From Ancylostoma caninum (taxonomy: Eukaryota > Nematoda > Chromadorea > Rhabditida > Ancylostomatidae), in NCBI GenBank assembly GCA_037903475.1, contig JBAJFG010000150.1, forward strand, positions 744,001 through 808,000: a stretch of DNA of 64,000 nt. Reading direction: 5' to 3'. The notes under the pieces are model-generated. The model was not told where the DNA came from. It worked only from the letters and a program-made list of their open reading frames with translations, and searched no databases. Numbering within the stretch: the first letter of the stretch is position 1; every line of letters starts with the position of its first letter. Shown here piece after piece: positions 23,045-35,334 of the stretch. A program made the position numbers and the translations under genes.

Positions 23045-23290
23045 CAGAACCCCAAAAACAAGTTGTCGGCCCTGCTTTGCCAAAAAACAACTTGCAAACA
23101 ATCTTTCAACTAGCAAACCGTTGTCGACAAGTTTGATGTCATCATTCCACCCAAAAACAAGTTGTCGTCAAGCTTTTCTCCCGACAACTTGTCGACGAGA
23201 AAGAGAAAAAAACAAGTTGTCGACCAGCTTTTCCAAAAAGCAACTTGCAAGCAAGCTTTTGGCGGAAAAGTTGTTGACAAACTTTTAGCT
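23045..23290 (+). repeat. Cluster of CAAGTTGTCGACAAG-type palindromic motifs
   Basis: About eight copies of AACAAGTTGTCG or its reverse complement CGACAACTTGTCG. They alternate with AGCTTTT-CC-AAAAA blocks, spacing about 25-40 bp. Both orientations are mixed. Confidence 0.75.
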
Positions 23291-23689
23291 GAATAACCGA
23301 GCGATGAGAGAGAGTGATGTTCCCATATCCGCGTAGAATACGATGAATCTATTGAGGACACCAGGGCAATGGTTGCTATGGCATAGTTTTGAGCCTTGGG
23401 CATACTTCAAGTGACGCGATTTGGTCGCCGCGACTGCATTTTGCACGAGCGATCCAATCGCGGTGACTGGATCGCGTGCTTGGGCATACTTCATTTGATA
23501 ATCGGCGACGGCATTGAATCGTTTGCTGGGTTCATCCCGCTAAAACTCCGATATTTATGCTTCATTCACACTTGTTTCCCGTACTTAGCGGTAGTAAAAA
23601 CGTCCACGTCTGAACTATGGCTCCTAATTGGTTTCGGAAGACTATTTTAGCGAGCAAATCTCTCCTCTCACATCCCCCAACGAAAGCTT

Positions 23690-23840
23690 CGAACGAGGGC
23701 ACATATAGTGGGCAAACTGCGGCTGGAACCGCCCATGTTACGGGCCAAACGCGCTATTGGGCGAATAGTGGGCAGAAGAGAGAATCATCCAGGCAAATGC
23801 GCGACAGTCGGGGTTCGGCCGGCCCATAATATGAAGAGTA
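23690..23840 (+). repeat. GCGGGC/GGGCCGAAC motif region, partial element
   Basis: GTGGGCAAACTGCGG, GGGCCAAACGCGCTATTGGG and CGACAGTCGGGGTTCGGCC resemble, in reverse, the motif block at 31370-31520 of the 30707-31622 element. Confidence 0.4.
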
Positions 23841-24985
23841 TCGGGTGTTACTCTCTGATCAATATCTCGTTTTACCCTTCCGTTTCTTCTTAGGCAAGAA
23901 AGAGCCCGTTGGTTTTCAATATTTTTGAACAGTATAAAATGTATGTCAAGCTGCAGCTTGCGCTTTCCTGGGGAGAGAGAACCGGCATTGCACCTATGCG
24001 TTGTAGCAATGCTGTACATTTGAAGATTGTGTACTTGGTTGCTAAGGAAACCCTTATTGAAAATTTGAGACGAAAACCTAACTTGAACGCCATTTCTTCC
24101 ACAACTTTCCTCTCATCCTATCTGCGTTTTATGTCATTGTGCACGCATGTATGCGTTTATACCTGCATTCATGTTCGATTCGACGTTTCGTAATTGTTTA
24201 AGCAAACCAAGATTCTGATAACATCTTCCTCGTATACAACGAGGAAGGATCACGGTCTAGAAGAGACTCTTAAGTTTTTTATTGGCTGAATGTTTTGACA
24301 TAATTGTGGAACAAATTGAGTGTTGAACATAAATGTAGAACAAATTGCGGAGATATCATTTTTCTTACTGATATGGCTAATCCTCGCCGTATATAAACCG
24401 TTCTTGACCTGAGCGATCTTTCAACTGCACATTCACCTGAATAGACGTCCAATTTTTAGAATATTTGATCATAACCTTCAACACATCGTATGTCATGTAG
24501 CTTTGATGCAAGACCTCATGAAATGTGAGATTAAAAGTTTGATGCTTGCTACCAAGAATACTGGACCGTAAGCTTGAAATGGTATTCGTCCTACAAATCT
24601 GTGCTCTAGAATACAGTGACCTCACCTCAGGTTGTGTACGTCCTTTCCCGTCACAAATTTTGTGGAGAATGTTTTTCACCAGTTGTTGAATGGGATCCTT
24701 TCGATCTACAAAACTTACAAACCTTCTCTATGCTCGCTCCAATCAATAGTATGCAAATAAAGCAGCGAATATTTGTAGTTTTGGAAAAGCTGTCTACACT
24801 GCCAAACACTCCCACACAAGGAATTCCATCAGTGGTTGGACCACGGGTGTCAGAAAGAAGCTAAAACGTGGTTTGAAAGCAGGTATGCCCTTGCCCTGCG
24901 ACTTGGATCTATCTAGGAGATGGACTCCTTCTGCGGAGTCGGATTGTATAAGGTAAACGCAGCAGAACGTGAGCCACACCCCAAG
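23841..24985. other. Unassigned, no gene recognised
   Basis: A 100-codon minus frame at 24377-24679 shows no pattern I recognise and has no convincing splice context. Otherwise A/T-rich. Confidence 0.35.
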
Positions 24986-24989
24986 AAGT

Positions 24990-26600
24990 GGAGGGCAGAC
25001 ATTGTTGCATGAAAAAGAACTGCTGCATTCCAACTGCTGCGAACCCTACCCCCGTGTTCCGGCTGCGTCGAGGGGGTGGTTGCTGCTCGGTTGACTGTGG
25101 TGTCTTTCAACCTGTGTTCTGCCCCTCATCTCCTTCGTTGCCACGTGGCGCGGCGATCCGCCCTCTGGGATGCGCATATAAGCCGGTGAATGAGCATCAG
25201 TGCTCAGTCGGGTCTTTGCTTCAGCGGATGCAAGGCGAGCCCTAAGAGACACGTCAGGCCGGTGGTGCCCGGGTAGAATGTGGCCAAGTGCGACAATCAG
25301 TCAGACAAGGTCCGTGCGACGCGGATCTGGAAATCCACCGTAGAAAGCATATACGCGTTCGGGAATATTTTTGGGTGAGCTTGGATAGGCATCCAGTCAC
25401 CCAAGTCTACAGTATCAACACGGCCCTGCGCTCAGATGGAGCTGCCATCCAAGGTTTGAGGCATGCAAAGCCCCCGAAGCACAGCTTTTGCAACGCGGCT
25501 CATAGTGTGACAAAATAAGCGGTGACCTCGCGGTGTAACGCTGTTGGAACATGTTCGACTTTTTTTTTGCCTTCCCGGAATCTCTGAATGCGATCACATG
25601 CTTAGGTGCATAGGATTTCGCGACTGCAGGTTGTATCCTGCATATTTGGTCCAGAAAAAAGCGCATGCTTTAAAAACTGGGAAACGCATGAGAGGGGGGA
25701 GGGATATGGTCCGAATCCAATAAGTAATTATCTTGTCCACCTTGGCAAAGAATTTTTCTCCTCAACGATTCCGGCGTCACACTTGTTGCGACAAGACTGC
25801 CGGTGAACACCATATCGCGTCAGTATAAAAGCTCAGATAACATTGAAGGTATTTCAAATGAAGATAGGGCATCCTCCAGAGGCCCTAGCTTCACAACTAG
25901 AATACCACCACTAGTACGTGTGTTGCAAAAGATAGGCAAAGACTTTATGCCGTCAAAGGCCATTTTAGAACCAAACGATTGGTCTAGCGTCAACCAACAT
26001 AGAGACGGTGACAGGGTGACAGGGGGAATTTACGGCGATGGTGAACAATCCTCACCTCCTTAGAAGAAACGAAGTCGAAGGAAGCGAAGTGCGCGATGAG
26101 TACCAGCTCATCTGCTACAGCACGATATTTGGCCGAAATGCTGTTGCACTCACTGTTAACGAAGACCACCGAGACCTCTTCACCAGCGTTCGACGGTTGA
26201 TATCCATTAAGATCACCGCGTGAAACACATGCTGAAGATCGTCCCTGTTTATGTACCACAATGCGAATGCACCGATGACATAAACGAACACTCCTATCGC
26301 TCTTTGGAACTGATCTTAAATGGCTTCGATGAAAGACGTAATCATAAGCAGAGACTTCAATGGACACGATGAATTTGCTGGAGACAGTTACGAGAGATGG
26401 CATAGGGGACAGGCTCTGGTATACGAAACGAGGAAGGAACTCATCGCAGAAGTTGTGGATTGTTGAAGTGGATACGTTTGTGAAGAAGAAAAAGGAACAT
26501 TTCACCACCTATCGTAGTGGAGGCCGCGCGACGCAGTTCTGCTAAATTTTTGTGCGTCTCAAGGAGCTGAAGATCGTCAGAGATACCAAAGTGTTACGCT
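24990..26600 (+). pseudogene. Decayed RTE-type LINE, endonuclease fragment
   Basis: 26040-26570 translates in shifting plus frames to an apurinic-type endonuclease pattern. There is a DEYQLICYSTIFGRN stretch, then ISRDFNGHDEFAGDSYERWH with the DFNGH core (family GDFNGH) at about 26351-26370. Then comes VDTFVKKKKEHFTTYRSGGR followed by ATQF, the end-region phrase typical of RTE-clade endonucleases. Several stops and frameshifts make it inactive. GC-rich sequence at 25000-25260 may be the element's 5' region, which is weaker. No reverse transcriptase follows. A 172-codon minus frame (25990-26508) is only the antisense shadow. Confidence 0.65.
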
Positions 26601-27247
26601 GGGTTGGTATTGCGCCATCTAGCCGCTAGACTATAGCTTTGTCATGGACAAGCGTCAACATCGGCACCCAGAACGACTACAGGGTTTCTGAAAAGTACCG
26701 ACGTGTGGTTTGAAATTGATTTCTATTTAACATTGACTTATACTGAGAGGAAGTATTGGCGAGGATTATGGCCCTTTGGAAGCAAAATAACTCTAATAGA
26801 AATCTCCAGCAAAGCTGGATTCCCACACATGGAAAAAATCGGCAATGACTTTCATGCACGCCGACGTGCCTAGATTCTCTTTAACAGCAGGCGAAACGCC
26901 TCGGAGCAGTGTAGACGTGACCGACTCGACTGTCTGTCTAGGGCTTATTCGTGGGGAAGAGAGCAGGCAGCAAATTCTTCTTTTTAGACTAGTTCAACTT
27001 ATAGAGGTGAGAACAAATTAGGATTGGGTAACCTGCGGCGCATCGCCATTTCTCCCATTAACCATTTGAATTGCATTGGGGCCAGTTAAGGTCATTCTGA
27101 GCGACTGGTTTACATAATGTTATTTGAAATACCTTTGTTCTATCGAATCGAGACATTTCTTATAAGGACCGGACCATCGGAAAATGTTGCAATCCAAGCA
27201 CTCTCTAAGGAGAGTTATGGAAAGCGATATAGAAGGGCCATATAAGT
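26601..27247. other. Probable decayed extension of the Penelope-like copy
   Basis: Minus-strand frames contain short runs such as LLRECLDCNIFRWSG (near 27180-27220) that could continue the reverse transcriptase fragment to the right. They are broken by stops and not firmly aligned. Confidence 0.3.
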
Positions 27248-28005
27248 TTACGGAGTTGCAGTGCTCCGTGAGGAACTCATAAGACGCCTGAACTGCCGAG
27301 TCGTTACGTTGGTGTATAGAGAGGTGATGTCAAATGACTCCATCACACACTCCTCGTAAAGCGGTGCTGCGCGAAGATGGTCGAGAAACATTCCTTTGTA
27401 GCAGAGGTGAGGAGGGACGTAGCGAAGAAGCTGGACTAGTACCAAGTTCAGAAGCCGGGATGCCCTACCGCTGGGGCCGTCGACGCAGCTGATGATAGGC
27501 CTGAGTTTGATATTTGAAGGATCGTTTGAATCAGAATAAACATGCAGTAACATGATCATCGTAACACGCTTTACGACCAGTCCCACAACATTATGAATGG
27601 GAAACAGAAAATGTGCACAAGGTAGGGAGATGAGCTCACATCCTCAATTGGAGCAAATACTAAAGGCGCTACAAAACAAACCTTTGATACCTTCATCGAG
27701 AGGAGTTCTTGTTATTTGCTGTGGAATGGTTTCTCCTCTTTCTCTCGGTCCCACAAAAACGTTGACAATATTCTGGAACCTCCTGGTACTCTTTACATCT
27801 TTTCATTAATTCATGAAAAACACATATCGTACCGGCTTTTTTTCTACGTTGAGCAGTTCAGCAGGCATTGCAATCGCACCTGTTTCCCACTCTTGGTCGG
27901 TTAACTCTTCGAGAGATTCTCCAGTAGTTTCTTTCCCCAAAGCAGTCGAAGACTTGAATAAGCTACCGTGGTTGATAGTCAAAAATAAGATGGTGGCCAT
28001 GGAAA
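27248..28005 (-). pseudogene. Decayed Penelope-like reverse transcriptase fragment
   Basis: On the minus strand, IKLRPIISCVDGPSGRASRL and ESFDITSLYTNV (27286-27500) match the N-terminal motifs of Penelope-like reverse transcriptases: an xxRPIVS block followed by SFDVTxLYTNVP. The upstream part (27590-28000) gives KKPVRYVFFMN-type text in a shifted frame. The catalytic YxDD region is not recognisable. Frameshifts and stops show it is dead. Different in sequence from the copies at 42.2 and 59-61 kb. Confidence 0.6.
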
Positions 28006-28009
28006 TTTG

Positions 28010-29480
28010 ACGTGGAAATTTATAGATATAATCTAGAGAAGATGCCGAATATTGCGGATTCCAAATACATTGTGTTCGGAAAAACGCAGGCCTCAGTTAG
28101 TTTGTGCATTTCTACACTTTTTATCTTCCTTGGCTCATGCTCCCTCCCAAATTATATTCCGCTCATCTGGTGAAGCGTTCATATAAGTAGAGAAGCCGTG
28201 GTAATAATCATGTGCATACTTCCTTTATCATTTTTCCACCGTGAACAGTAAGAAGATCCGCTGACAAAGGACAAGGGTTGGCTCCTAAGGGCGCATGACA
28301 ATTTGATCCATTCCCTGCTCACTTAGTTGTTAGACTAACGGGCTATGTCAAATTCTTTGATGAGGCTTTCCTGGATGATGAAGCCGCCAGCACTGGGAAC
28401 GGTTGGTGCTGGTGTAAAGTGGATTACCGTAAAGTGGATTACGGCCAACAAAACATTCAAAGAATGGAAGAAGAAAGGTTGCGAGAAGATGACAAACATG
28501 GAAGATCGTCGTCGTGCCGAAAGGGGAACTGCAAGACGCAGCTTGGAATGCACAGACCTTGTGAAGTGATTGCGCGTGTCGTTTCTCAGCGTCGAGGGCA
28601 CAGAATCGGTACAGACCTACTCGACCTTCTCATATGGAGCACGCTCTTTCCGCATTCATTATTCAGGTCCCACGGCGATTCTGCACTCATGGAATCCTTC
28701 CACCTTTTGAGAAGGACCGCGCGAACGACACTCCGTTGGTACGAACGAAATCATCGCCACATTTTTGAACTATGAAAACTGTGGATGAATAGATTCAGGA
28801 ATGCTACCATCAAATTTATGAGTTATGTTGGATCGATGACGCTTTCTTTATTCAGGCTGTGAAAGCTATAAGGACTGGGTCGGATTTAACTCTAGCAATC
28901 GGGTTGTTGCACGTGACGTTGCAGTCCCAGTTCGAATCCCGCCATCGCCTCCCTTCCATTCGTTGATTTGACTTGTGCACTGTGCAAGATACGTGATGGT
29001 CTGGCAACATATCGAATAACATAGGGCGCGGTTCCAAAGTACTCTACAACTTTAGCCCGAAGATCAGAAACGTGTGGGCATAGTCGCATTCCAACGCTTT
29101 CGGGACTCACTGGCCTGGATTTCGATGACCACCTCATAAAGGTTGTTCTCGTCTTCATTTATCCTCGGGGTGCACTCCACAGACATGCCGCTGTGATCAG
29201 GTAAAAGATGACTGAGACAGACTATACATAGTGCTCCGGACAACGTGTAAGGACAACGTGTAAATATTGGGATAACTTTGATTATTATAGTTGAGTAGAT
29301 TCCAGCTGTTATCAGGGCAGGGTCAGTGATAAGGATTGTCGTAATAGACTTCGTAGCAAGAAGGAAGAATAGATGTAGGTGCTTTAAGAATGGCGGAGAG
29401 TTCGAGACTCAAGTCTTCATCAAATAATGGCATTCAGTTCATAGGAGCACTCATTGCTGCAGAGAGGATAGAGAAGTATA
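28010..29480. other. Unassigned, no gene recognised
   Basis: A short doublet GTAAAGTGGATTACSG occurs at 28416-28445, and a B-box-like CAGTTCGAATCCCGCC at 28927-28942. A plus frame at 28419-28775 (118 codons) is unrecognised and lacks supporting splice sites. Confidence 0.35.
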
Positions 29481-29774
29481 GTGGCTTTCATACATTTGCC
29501 GCGGCTGCAGTCGCCCATGGTTAAGCATAGGCCGGCGACGTCGCGGCGGCGGCGCCGCGGCGACGTCGCCGCGACAAGAGCTTGTTTACTTTTTTGCCGC
29601 GGCGCCGCCCGGCGACGTCGCCCAGCGGCAAGCGGCAAGGAATGGTCGAGGGGGTATTTTGTCGCTGGGCGACGTTTGTGTGAAAGCGCGGCATGCCGCT
29701 CGGCGGCAACTTTTGCCGCGCTCCCACTTTTGCCGCGGCGGAGGCACCGCCGCCGCGGCAAATGTATGAAAGCC
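29481..29774 (+). mobile_element. GC-rich MITE with GGCTTTCATACATTTGCCGC termini
   Basis: 294 bp with perfect 23-bp inverted termini. The interior is filled with GCGACGTCGC and GCCGCGGC palindromes. An inverted, shorter relative is at 44684-44914, sharing AAGAGCTTGTTTACTTTTTT and CCCCCTCGACCATTCCTTGC (or reverse complement). Arginine/alanine-rich frames across it are compositional artefacts. Confidence 0.85.
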
Positions 29775-30706
29775 CCGTATTGTGGCCCTCCACTTGTTCG
29801 CTGATGAGAAGAGCAAGCTGTCCTTGGGAGGAATGCACTCAGAAGCCTCGGTTCATTGGTTCATTGGTGAACGTTGGAAAGACAGCGGCTTCTCTTCGGG
29901 AAATTTCCCTGTGTGTGAGGATGGAAATAAGATTGTTGCGGTGAAGACAGCACACAGTTCTTCTCGAGGTTAGGTATGAAACCTAAAAGATGTTGTATAA
30001 GAAGAGACCAGAAGGCTGGAATGAATGATCTGGGGATCTGAATAAATTTATTTTTCTCTTACAAATGTTGGGAGGAAGTTAGGAGTGAGGTTGACGGTAT
30101 CGCCGGCGTGCCAGGGTCAACAAAACTGTGAAACGTCTCAGCGTCGATGCAGCTGTAGATGCATGATATTTCCGAATTCAATATATGCTTTTGTTCAATT
30201 TTCAATAGCGAACAAACATACAATAGTACAGTCTCTCACGAAGTCGAAATGAGTTCTAAATGATGATGCTTGTTTTTTCACCATGATTTTGGGCCACCCT
30301 GTACTATAGGGTGAAGGATAGAGCGAGTCGTACCGCTGATGTAACTCAGAGGGCCTGGCGGCTGCACGTTCTTCTCTTTATGGATGCACATGTCGAGCTG
30401 ACCGGTCTTCGTGGAAAATCCTTCGGAAGTGGATGCATGTGTCACGCACACCAGTACAAAATGCCGTATAGGGTGTAGCAAAATCACCAGCAGCATCCCC
30501 AGAGTTCGCCAGTTCCGAATAAATCAGAATTAATCTGCGATGCAAGCGGTAACAAAGATGGAAACGATACGTATCGATTGCAACGTTACATCGCCTAGGG
30601 TCGCCTCCGAAAGAAGCTCATCGCTTTTCTTGCCGGTTCTTCTCGAGGATGTGCACAAAATGAAATGGCGATGTGAGTGATAGCGATAGTGGAAACGATA
30701 CGCATC
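29775..30706. other. Mostly unassigned, with a MITE remnant
   Basis: 30345-30480 (GGGCCTGGCGGCTGCACGTT, GACCGGTCTTCGTGGAAAAT, TACAAAATGCCG) resembles part of the AAGGGCAATT MITE at 13953-14202. The rest shows no gene. 30530-30705 has GATA-rich phrases (GATAGCGATAGTGGAAACGA) repeated at 32850-32985. Confidence 0.4.
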
Positions 30707-31622
30707 CTCAGACAATTTCGGGGGCAAATCCCGTTCGGAACGAGCGGGGGGCGAGGGTCGGAACGAGCGTTTGGGTGTTTTCGCCCGAGAAGTAGCCGCG
30801 TTCAGGCCGCTGTAGGGCCGCTGAAAGCGGGGCCTGCATTCCTATCCGCCCGAGTACTGTCCGTGTTCAGGCCGCCATGAGACCGCAAACCACCGTTACT
30901 GCTCCTAATCCTGCGCACAAGGTGGTATTCTCCACAATTACCTGTCAGCTGGACGCCGGCACAGTGACAACCTCTGTCAGCTTGGTCACTGCTTGGGCCC
31001 AGTCTCGCACGGAGCAGCTCCCGGTTCGAAGCTATTGTGGATCCAGAGTGATCCACCGGAGTATAAAAGCAACACAAATATGCAAGTTCTCATCAGAAAT
31101 TCGAAAAGATGGCTGTTTGCAAGCCATTTCCATGGTTTCGTAGTGCTAGCCTTCTTCTATTACTGAGAGGATTCGAACCAACCTGAGCATCCTTCATGAA
31201 TGACTGAGAGTCCGCTGCTTTATCCACTAGGCCATCCATGCTGCCGATCTCTTCCATACCGGTGTTGCCTTCATCCTTTATCACGTGCGTACTACCACCA
31301 ACCAATCATTCCGACCGGGCCATTCCCTTATTGAGCCGAAATATGTAGTCGTTCAGACCGCTTTTTGGAGATATTTGCCGGCGGTCAGTGGCCGCAGAAA
31401 GCGGGCAGATGCCCGACACTCTTCACATAGCGGGCCGAACCCCGACGGTGGTGCTTTAGCCCGAATGACTCTGCGTTCAGCCCGCGATTCGCCCGACAGC
31501 GCGTTTGGCCCGCAACATTCGTGATTTCCGCCCGCTGTTTGTCCGCTATTGGTCCTCGTTCAAACGTTTCGTCGGGGATTTGCCGGCGGTTGGAACGGGA
31601 TTTACCCCCGAAATTGTCTGAG
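30707..31622 (+). mobile_element. 0.9-kb element with CTCAGACAATTTCGGGGG termini
   Basis: Left CTCAGACAATTTCGGGGGCA continuing AATCCCGTTC. The right end is the reverse complement with one change, so the arms are about 30 bp. TC lies on both sides. The termini resemble CTCAGGCAATTC of the 7991 and 9914 elements. Inside are GCGGGC-type degenerate motifs (30740-30880 and 31380-31520). A minus-strand tRNA-like segment (31163-31243) has GGATGGCCTAGTGGATAAAG and GGTTCGAATCCTC. Noncoding. Confidence 0.7.
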
Positions 31623-32265
31623 TCGCTCGTTCCGCCTGTTCGATTATTATCCTTGTTACGTCCGTTATCTCCTCTTCGCATTATCACCACGCCGGTGGTT
31701 TGAACACCACGACCACCGGCTGTCCTGTCGACCAGTGTGATTGCTGGCAAATTCTGAGGATACTCTTAGATGTTTGCCGGAGATCGTGCCTAAGCGTTTG
31801 CCAACGAACTCAACTTTGAAGAGGTGCGGGACATATCCAATCATCAGAAAGAGTCCACGTAACCGCTATCCAAACATAGGACGCCTTAGTGCAGAAATGC
31901 AGGAATGCGCGTGATTCCGAGCCGTATGTGAAGTGCAGTCATTGGTGGAGTGATCTCTGTTCTTTTGCATCGCCTCAAGCAGCAACGCCCTGTGTGACAC
32001 AGCCCAAAATTGCTGTGTTTTTTTCTCCTGCCTTAGTGGCTCTCGATTGAAGTTTCTGCATCAGATGGCCATTTTTTCTGTAAATCCCTTGCGGAAATGA
32101 CTGGTGGCAATGAGAGATGCTGGATAGGCAAGAGGGGCGTCCGCTCCTCAACAATGAATCGCAGTCTTTTTTTTTTCGAAATTTTGAAATTACTTCACGA
32201 AACAAATGGAAATCTTGCATCAGTTTATTCTTGACTGTTTATCTTCATATATCCTCATGTATATG
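31623..32265. other. Unassigned, no gene recognised
   Basis: No recognised coding region or repeat structure. Confidence 0.35.
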
Positions 32266-32660
32266 TTCCCTTCTATCGAAGGCCGCCTTACCACTCTCGC
32301 TGTCGCGAACCCGTCCAGCGACATCTTCCCCTTCATCGAGTGTCTGCGCACCGCTCTCGCTGGTGTAGATGCATCCAGAGATATCTTCACAAATACTGAG
32401 TACCCGCGCACCACTCCCACTGACGTGGACCAGTCCAAAGACGCTCCCCACTACTGGACGCCAGCACATCGCTTCCACAGCAATAGCCCATATTCCACAG
32501 CCCGCGCCAGCGCAACTCTCATCCGTCATCATCACTGTCATCACTCATCCGCCTGGTTCCTCCTTCTCGTTATAAGGGTATCCTGCTCATCTCCTCCTTT
32601 TTATACGGTGCTATAATCATAGGCCAGTATCACCCATTTCAACTGAAGTGTAAACAAATT
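32266..32660 (+). repeat. Ancient minisatellite copy with shared 3' flank
   Basis: About four diverged units of roughly 55-60 bp (CCGCGCACCRCTCYCRCTG, GTGGACCAGTCCAAAGAC). They are followed by the same 3' flank as the 59-bp array at 7080-7200 (TCCGCCTGGTTCCTCCTTCT, TTTTATACGGTGCTATAATC). Confidence 0.6.
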
Positions 32661-32667
32661 TCGGATA

Positions 32668-33420
32668 TTAAAGGCAGTGTCTCAGCTCAAGGGTCGCATT
32701 CGAGATTCCTACGTCAGTCAAACACATGGGAGCCGCTGAGCCCAAAGATGCACTTTATGTTTCAGGGAATCGTCGAAACCCCTAAGACTATCCCCAGACT
32801 TCGCCAGCTCAAAATGAATAGAAATGAACTAGCGATATAAGAGGTAGGGATCGTGGAAATGATACGTATCGATAGGCACGTTATATCGCCATGGATCGCT
32901 GCCAAACGGAGGTCATCGCCCATGCTATCGAAGGTGTGCCCAAAACGAACCGGCGATGTGAGTGATAGCGGTGGTGGAAACGATGTCTGTGGTCTATGGC
33001 ATACTACACAGCGCCAGTTTCGCTGCGAGCATTCATCTTCAAAAGTTCCCGCACGATTGCTCCTATACTAATACGCTATTCCACGCAAACCCAGTGATAA
33101 GATAAGATATGAGAACTTGTAACATTTTGTTCTCATAATTTCCATTCATTTTCTTCACTGCGACGGTGTCGCTGTGAAGTATGCCATGGGTCTATCGATC
33201 GCCACGCCCCATTTGTTATCATCCTTCTGACGTCTGGGATCTCCTCATTTCCTTTATGCATGTGTGGATCACCTGCGGTCGTTGCGGTGGCGATGACGCC
33301 AGCAATCGTGTTGGGTTCATTCGACCTAAAATTCCGAAATTCTCGGCCAGTGGACGAGGTGCTTCGTTCTTCAGCAAAGGCATGCTGAGGTTGCGGCATG
33401 GTTTTCCAACAGGGAAATAA
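32668..33420 (+). mobile_element. piggyBac-type non-autonomous element
   Basis: TTAA (32668-32671) then AGGCAGTGTCTCAGCTCAAG. The interior CGAAACCCCTAAGAC, CTCGGCCAGTGGACGAGGTG and GGTTTTCCAACAGGG matches the 1596 and 36541 copies. The right terminus is not resolved. Confidence 0.55.
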
Positions 33421-35334
33421 TTGTTCAATGGATAAAATGGTTCAATGGATAGATCTACTGTTGAGGAGTTTCTTTTAGAGGCAGTGTATTACCTCATGAT
33501 GGGTATCGAGATAACCACCGAAGCCGGTCCAGCTCGACGCGGTGGTTCCAAAGATGTATTTGAGTCTGAAAGTGCAGCCAAAAAACCCTATTTTCAAAGC
33601 AAGATTTAATATTTAGGTGGGCGCTTTTCCCTGCTATGGGGCTAGAAACATACGTGCGATAGTCGGAGCCGACACTCCGAACCCCTTCACTTTGGACGTG
33701 GGTCCGGGACGTCCGAAGTGAGCTCAATTCCTGCTGAATCTTCTAGTTACCCCCTTCACCAGACGAGAGGAAAACATGAAGAATACCGCAGTTAGCATTA
33801 AAAATTACCAAACCATGAAAGGGATCTGAACATAGAGCAAACCTAATAGATCAAGCAGGAATTGAATTATTGGAAAAGTAGTCATTGTCGGAGGAGCAAA
33901 TCTCATTTTTCGAAATCAATACTTTTTGCGCACTTTAAGTTTGGTGGGGGATGAATCTGTTCAAGTAAAATGAATTGAAAATCGAACAGTCCTAGATAGA
34001 AGAGGAGGAAAGGCTGTGCAGTCAGGCAAGTTTTCCTAGTTCTCGGTGTTTTCTTTTCTAACTTCGAATCAAAAAGTATGAATTGCATGAATTGCATACA
34101 GAAAAGAAGCAGAGGAAATTCTCTATCGGCACATACCCAAAATGCCATGTGGAACTCCGTTTTACGTTGTGGGGAGGGTGGGGGAGCCAAAGCCTGTACA
34201 TTGGCTTCAATCTGTATTCAGAGAAAAAAGAAATAGTGCGCACGAAGCGGAGGGTGCCAGATCGGCTGGGGCCATTGTATAGGGTTTCGTGCCAGTACCC
34301 TCTCAGAAACAAGTACGCACTTTTCGATGAGACATAGTGGATATATGGTAGGAGCATGGATCTGACGAAGGTCAGTAGGATTCGTTAATAATGAAATGAT
34401 CCAAAGAAAAGAGAAATAGGGAAAATAGCGTGTTTTTGTGGTCTTTCGAGTTATAAAAGTGCAAGGATGCAGTCAATGGGACATTGAGTGTTTGGCTTAA
34501 ATTTGTAGCAAATTTAATACTCTTTTCTGACAGACCCTCCGATTTTTGAAATACACCGCGTTTTCATGTTTCCATGAAAGGAAAATGTACGGCTCGAACA
34601 TTGTTCAAGTGATGACTTATCCCCCCCCCGCCCCACCTCCCCCCTCCACCAGCTCCGCTCAACTGCGGATGGACAATGTACCTCTAGTGACTCGTATAGA
34701 ATAAGGAGGCCTCCACTGAATCCAGGATAGATGCCTCGAGTGATCGATAAGTTTTATTGATTCTTTAGATTTTGCTTAAAGGCAAGGTCCGGGCAAAATT
34801 CCATCTCCCGAATTTCTATTAGATTCGTAGCCCACGGCGACCCCTTGGACGAAAACTATAGAAAAACCCCTGAAAAGGTCCCAAAACAAACGATTTTCAT
34901 CGACCAATATCGGTGCGGCGTTTGCGGGTTTGCGGCGTCCGTGCTTGCAAATGACGTTATACGGTGTGCCCTAGATGCTGTCTGTTGTGGCGTCGTAGGG
35001 AGAAATTCGTATTGAAACGATCAATGGTCCGTTTGATGGGGTGGGAAAGGTTGCACGGAGTGTTCATTAGGCCGTATGTATCTGAGCATCTATCGTTGTT
35101 CAGTATGCTTTCGCGCAGCCTTTGTCGGTTGGAGCGCGTTTTTTCATGGCTACCGTAGTCCTTGGACGTTTTATCCCGTATCTTGCGATAGAGCTTATAC
35201 CAAGATCTCAAACTTGAGATACGTGCTATACACATGGTTTGGACTCGAGAGAGCAAGAAACCTGGGTGGGCAAGATTTTGACCGGACCTTGCCTTTAACG
35301 TTCGCGAAGACGCGTGTTCTAGAGTTTTCCAGTT
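33421..35334. other. Mostly unassigned, with another AGGCAG terminus
   Basis: 33479 begins AGGCAGTGTATTACCTCATG, matching the reversed right end of the 36541-37424 element. An 84-codon plus frame at 34083-34337 and a 134-codon minus frame at 34957-35361 were examined but not recognised. A C-rich tract lies at 34621-34650. Confidence 0.35.

Noticed and set aside
24377..24679. 100-codon minus-strand ORF as a possible host exon
   Set aside because: No family pattern and no convincing neighbouring exons.
25990..26508. 172-codon minus-strand ORF
   Set aside because: Antisense to a recognisable RTE-type endonuclease fragment on the plus strand.
29420..29838. Arg/Ala-rich ORFs on both strands
   Set aside because: Compositional artefacts of a GC-palindrome-rich MITE.
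34083..34337. 84-codon plus-strand ORF as a possible gene fragment
   Set aside because: Text looks protein-like in places but matches no family I recognise, and the antisense frame is equally open.
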